Source: Xylona heveae TC161 (lineage: Eukaryota; Ascomycota; Xylonomycetes; Xylonales; Xylonaceae). Taken from it: a DNA stretch of 64,000 nt. The DNA lies in contig NW_017264197.1 in assembly GCF_001619985.1 (NCBI RefSeq), positions 744,001 to 808,000 on the forward strand. The letters run 5' to 3'. Below, one piece after another: positions 59,806 through 64,000 of the stretch. Within the stretch, counting starts at the first letter, position 1; each line of letters opens with the position of its first letter. The position numbers and the translations under genes were made by a program. The notes under the pieces are model-generated. The model searched no databases. It was not told the DNA's origin and saw only the letters and a list, made by a program, of their open reading frames with translations.

Positions 59806-61839
59806 TCAGTTTCATGATTGCCCCAAGAGCGACAACTTTTCTTTTCGGCTGTGCCTTTCAGCATGATTTCGTCGCGCGTTCGAAGCATCTGCATCACAGC
59901 TCTGCATCATGTTGTCTTCGATATCGATCGGGTGTTGCACATCTATTTCGGCAGGACTTTGTGGCATTATGGAGTTTGGCGGAAATCTTGCACTCTACAT
60001 TTACGGATTCGAGGATTTCACATTATAGGCGCATTTTGGTGTTGCAAGGTTGCCCTGCTCTGGGCGCTCGTTTGTTTTACCCAGGAAACCATGGCGTCCG
60101 GGGACGTCTTTTGGCGGAGATACCCGACGGTGGTCGGTTCTTTCTTTGAAATGATGAAGACTTTTTTTTCTTTTATTTATTTATTTTTTTCCTTCCTTTT
60201 ATTTTCGTGCTGAAGAAAAAGAAGAAGTGCATTTTCTATAGCAGCGCCAATTTCCATACGAGAGCTGTTTTACGGCATCTCATACAAATACGATATTTGA
60301 TAAGGAGAGGAGAAATTGTAAACGTGATAAAGTAAGCAAAACATAGTCCGTAAAAATGGCAACAACGGGATTATTGTTACGTGATCGTAGCAAGGGGTGG
60401 AAGTGCGGTAAAGAGAAAGCAGAAATTACACTTGATGGCTCATCCTCCCTGCCTGATAGCTCGCCTGGGCGGCGGGGGAGCCGGGCCAACCTTAATGGAG
60501 GTTAAATTACCTATCCGTGGTCTAAGCGGACAATCAATGACGCTTCCATGTTCACACGGTGAGCGAGCCAGCCAATGAACGAAAAAAGATCACAGTCTTT
60601 CAGCTGGTGGGTTCATAGCTCCTTCACCCCAAGATCGGCCAGGATTAATCTCTCCTAAGCTCCAATCTTGGAGAGAAATTCATCGTTTTCAACATGACCT
60701 GTCTTCCTCGTTGTGAGGCCGCCCCCATGTTTGTGTGATGTTTGACTTGACAGAAATGTGTGAGAAGTGGTGGCGTCATCCATTGGCTTTGGGCATAGAA
60801 AAAATGGAATACGTCATACTGTCTCGTGCCCCAGGACGACAGATGAACTTCTACTACCTATACTCTCTTGACTGATTCATCAGCGGATAAGCACAGTTTT
60901 AGATTGGATTACTCTGTAAGGCATTTAGGAAAAGCTGTCTCTGTTTTATTTACTTCTTCTTTCCCGTTTGGGCTGCCAATCCCCAAATTGACCGTCAAGG
61001 GGCCATCGATGATGTCTCTTCGTTTGTCCCAGGGACCAATCACGGTTGGCATTAGGCTATTCGGCACTTCTGCGCGTGCCTCTTTCCATTCAGATTTCCC
61101 ATGTGGCAGAATCGGCGATCCCCTTTTTGGTCGCCCATTAGACCGTCTCGATACGATCCACACTCACTCTGGATCTTGGAGTCGTTGATGTTGCGAAAAA
61201 GTGACGGCTTCTTCGTGCTACGATCTAACTAAATGCAAGCCCTGGCAAAGTCCTTTTTTTTTTATTTGCCCCCGCAAAAAGACGGGGAAAGTATTGTCAT
61301 GCGTTCAATATCTCATCTTCTTTACTTCTTCTTATACTCTCCCCGCGATGGCCGTTCTGCTCTTCTGCCAAAACGGCCAAAACCATTGTCTCTTCCATAG
61401 TTGATCATCGCCGATCTCTCTGAGCTTCTCTACCTCTGCCACTTCCAGTCCCACCATCCTTACCCTTTCTGGCCAGTAAACGTGGCGGCGACGCTTGATT
61501 AGGCTTTGGGGTACCCTTTTTCCATCCTTGACCGACTTCTCCATTATTGGATCCAACACTTTTTTTATTTCGCAAGTCTCTCGTCCAGCAACGGACGTGT
61601 TCTCTTTAGACGTGATATCGTCTCTGTTCTGCCTTGCTCAGCTCGTCCTCATAGTGCGTGCGTCGTATCTAAAAGGCTGATTTGGAGGGCTCAATTATTG
61701 TTGATACTAACGAGGCAACCGCGCGAGTGCAGACATCGAGGGGTGTTCCTTGGATGAAGATAGCCGTCGCCAACCTGCCTCGCGCCTCGGCCGCGGAGAG
61801 AGAGCTTGCGGCCTCCCTCGATCCATCTGCTCGCCGTTG
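59806..61839. other. Intergenic: Rictor 3' end and promoter/leader of the RING-LON gene
   Basis: 2.0 kb without a recognisable gene. T-rich tracts near 60165-60205 and 61255. The RING-LON frame is open back to 61750 without an ATG, so a leader exon could join there, but I see no conserved residues in that part. Confidence 0.5.
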
Positions 61840-63537
61840 ATGAGCGCCGATGCATCAGTCGGAGCGCTCTCAGAGCGCACCGGCTTCGATGCGTATCGGG
61901 ATGCGCGGGCCATTATACGTCTCATTCAGTGTTCACGTTGCTCCTATCCTCTACGAGTGCCCGTAACTCTTCCCTGCGGCAACACAATATGCCGGATGTG
62001 TCTTCCTCGGTCACATGTTCGCGCAGGCATTTCATATCCGGCCAACCAGGAGAGACAAGAAGGCTTCACGTGCCCCTTCTCGGACTGCACAAAGGAGCAT
62101 TCTCTTGCAGACAGCAACCCTGATGTGGTGCTTGGAAAAGTCCTTGAGCTGATTGGAGAAGAGGTAGCAAAGTGTAAGACCGAGTCCAGCGAAAAGCCAA
62201 TGTTGCTGGAAGAGCAAGCAGTCGTCCACCCTTCAATGGCCTCGAGCGGTCTCCAATTTGACCGTCCACGATCACGGGTGCTACATGGAGGCAGGCTTCT
62301 GGCAACGTATACATTTGCTGAGATGGGCGAACTGGCATTCAACTCGGACGTAATTTACAAACCTCTATACGACGACGAGGACGGCGGATTGGCTTTGGAT
62401 ATGATGTTACTGGACCGTCTCAAGGAAGTGGTCCGGAACGAGTTTGATTGCCAAGTCTGCTATGCGCTCATGTTAAACCCAGTGACGACTCCCTGTGGAC
62501 ATACCTTTTGTCGCCGCTGTCTGACACGTGTGCTCGACCATTCCTTGCTCTGCCCTCTCTGTCGAAGATCCCTTTCCATCTCTCCCGCCTTGACCAATGA
62601 ACCCAACAATGAGAGAATCTGCCGGATCTTGGCCACGATATGCCCCGAGCACTTGGCTTCACGGACCGAAACCGTGACTCGCGAGGAGCAAGGTGCTCTC
62701 GGCGAAAGCCAAGTCCCATTATTTGTCTGCACATTATCATTTCCTTCCATGCCGACCTTTTTGCACATCTTTGAGCCTCGATATCGTCTCATGATTCGCC
62801 GAACATTAGAAACAAGGACCAGAACCTTTGGCATGGTCTCATATAACCGCACCCGCGAACCGCAAGGTAACCTTGGCACCGTCGAGTTCCGGGAATACGG
62901 TACACTCCTCCGGATCATCAATGCCCAGATGCTTCCAGATGGGCGAAGTTTGATTGAAACCGTCGGCGTCTCACGATTCAAGGTCAAGGACTGGTCCATC
63001 TTGGACGGCTACGTGGTTGGAAGTATCGACCGGTACGACGACATTTCTCTGGTGGAAGAGGAGCGCATTGAGGCTGCAGAGACGGACCCTGCTCGCCGCA
63101 GCAATGCCAACGGTTCATCGTCTCCAACCGCGCAGCTTGACCATTTGTCCACTAGAGATCTACTCGACATTGGCATGAATTTCATCCGCAGAATGCGTGA
63201 CAACTCCGCGCCCTGGCTCCATCAGCGCGTGCTCGAAGCATATGGGTATCCTCCGGAAGATCCAGCTCTCTTTCCGTACTGGTTTGCAAGTGTGCTTCCC
63301 ATCTCTGAGCATGAAAAGTACAAGCTCCTCCCCACCAGGAGCGTTCGAGAACGACTCAAGATTACCGCGCGATGGGTTCGACGTGCAGAGTCTCAACGAT
63401 GGTAGGTCACACTCTCTTGTTCTTTTTGTTTTATTTTTTTTATGCTTGTTCAATTCTCTTTGATGGCTTTTTGTATAAAGGTAGTCGTTTCTGACTGACT
63501 CTTGTTCAGGTACTCTGGAACATGTACAGTGTTATGA
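61840..63537 (+). CDS. RING-finger and LON-domain protein (CrgA/LONRF-like) with CaaX end
   Basis: Predicted E3 ubiquitin ligase-type regulator. Exons 61840-63401 and 63510-63537; 529 residues. The start is the first in-frame ATG (MSADASVGALSERTGFDAYR). A first RING-like Cys cluster reads CSRCSYPLRVPVTLPCGNTI then CRMCLP, near residues 30-60. A C3HC4 RING follows near residue 200 (CQVCYALMLNPVTTPCGHTF then CPLCRR). The LON substrate-binding-like domain runs from about 290 (VCTLSFPSMPTFLHIFEPRY, GVSRFKVKDW) to near the end. Splicing 63401 to 63510 (donor GTAGGT, acceptor TTCAG) replaces the stop at 63403 with RWYSGTCTVL, a CaaX-type prenylation end. Mucor CrgA, a repressor of carotenogenesis, has the same order of RING, LON and isoprenylation motif as I recall. 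Confidence 0.88.
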
Positions 63538-64000
63538 CTATATCTGGTGGCCCTCGCGCCTCCCATTCTCATTGCCGTTTTACTAGCATCTCTTGGCGAA
63601 AATTAGCATCATCATTTTTTTTGTTTTTGCTTTTTATATTATACGACTGTGACATTATGACATTTTTTCTGCGCATTTGTATAAGATTACTTTTCTGTAG
63701 TTCTCCTTTTTACCTTCTTTCTCCTATTTTCCCTCTTTCTCCTATTTTCCCTCTTTCTCCTTCTTTTCTCCCTCGTTCATCCCCTTTCTCTTCTTCATAT
63801 CTTCCATTCTTCCATTTCTTTTCTCTCTAATTATTCTTTTTACTTCTCTCATTTCTTTTTCCCTTTACTTCTCTCGTTTTCTTTTTCACTCGTGCTTCGT
63901 TTTATACACTGCCCAAGGCCTTATGCGCAAAGTCACGGTCACGATTATTGCATTTACGTGGTGTCTGGTTAAGCAAGTTTTTTTTCGGCCTTTCTTTTTT
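63538..64000. other. 3' region of the RING-LON gene
   Basis: 463 bp to the window edge, T/C-rich, with an 18-nt pyrimidine repeat at about 63717-63770. No gene seen. Confidence 0.5.
63717..63770 (+). repeat. Polypyrimidine tandem repeat
   Basis: Two exact copies of the 18-nt unit TTTCTCCTATTTTCCCTC and a partial third, within a longer C/T-rich tract downstream of the RING-LON gene. Confidence 0.8.

Noticed and set aside
61750-61839. 30-residue N-terminal extension of the RING-LON protein
   Set aside because: The frame begins at TTG, has no ATG, and the extra residues look like translated leader.

Overview
The window is nuclear DNA of a filamentous ascomycete. Genes carry many short GT-AG introns (about 45 to 75 nt) and sit on both strands about 2 to 3 kb apart. 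The gene set is that of Pezizomycotina: NoxR, a complex I assembly factor, peroxisomal urate oxidase, Atg15 and a DUF7137-type surface protein. Eurotiomycetes (Eurotiales or Onygenales) is my best guess, from recognised protein sequences rather than from any search. I joined exons by hand. For every spliced gene the exon lengths add up to whole codons, but the junctions are predictions.

Layout. 0-9.7 kb: RPL7 (-), with a box C/D snoRNA candidate in its second intron; SNF8/VPS22 of ESCRT-II (+); eIF3c/NIP1 (-); YAK1 kinase (-). 11.6-17.6 kb: RAD26/CSB (+) and a DUF7137-type membrane protein (+). 19-28 kb: eIF3l (-), nitrilase-family hydrolase (+), two-RRM RNA-binding protein (-), VPS9-domain Rab5 GEF (-). 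28-38.5 kb: ATG15 lipase (+), CDK11-type kinase (-), NDUFAF7/MidA (+), a universal stress protein (+), GPHR-type channel/receptor (+). 38.5-48 kb: a gene-poor stretch rich in small repeats with one gene for an acidic protein I do not recognise. 48-64 kb: NoxR (-), mitochondrial uL13m (+), urate oxidase (-), Rictor/AVO3 of TORC2 (+), and a RING-LON protein of the CrgA type (+).

How the genes relate. This is mainly a housekeeping neighbourhood, not a biosynthetic or defence cluster. Three genes serve translation (RPL7, eIF3c, eIF3l). Several serve nutrient signalling and vacuolar or endosomal traffic (YAK1, Rictor, ATG15, SNF8, VPS9). I see no evidence that they are co-regulated as a unit. Close head-to-head pairs that may share promoters are CDK11/NDUFAF7 (232 bp) and eIF3l/nitrilase (309 bp).

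I found no new multi-gene system. The best leads are smaller: the RPL7 intronic snoRNA with 13-nt antisense to a conserved LSU rRNA segment; a spliced terminal exon giving the RING-LON protein a CaaX box; a UaY-like palindrome plus GATA sites upstream of urate oxidase; an intron of the universal stress protein gene that reads like a decayed or misassembled exon; and a 10-nt internal exon in the RRM gene. I found no transposon, retroelement, tRNA, rRNA or CRISPR array.
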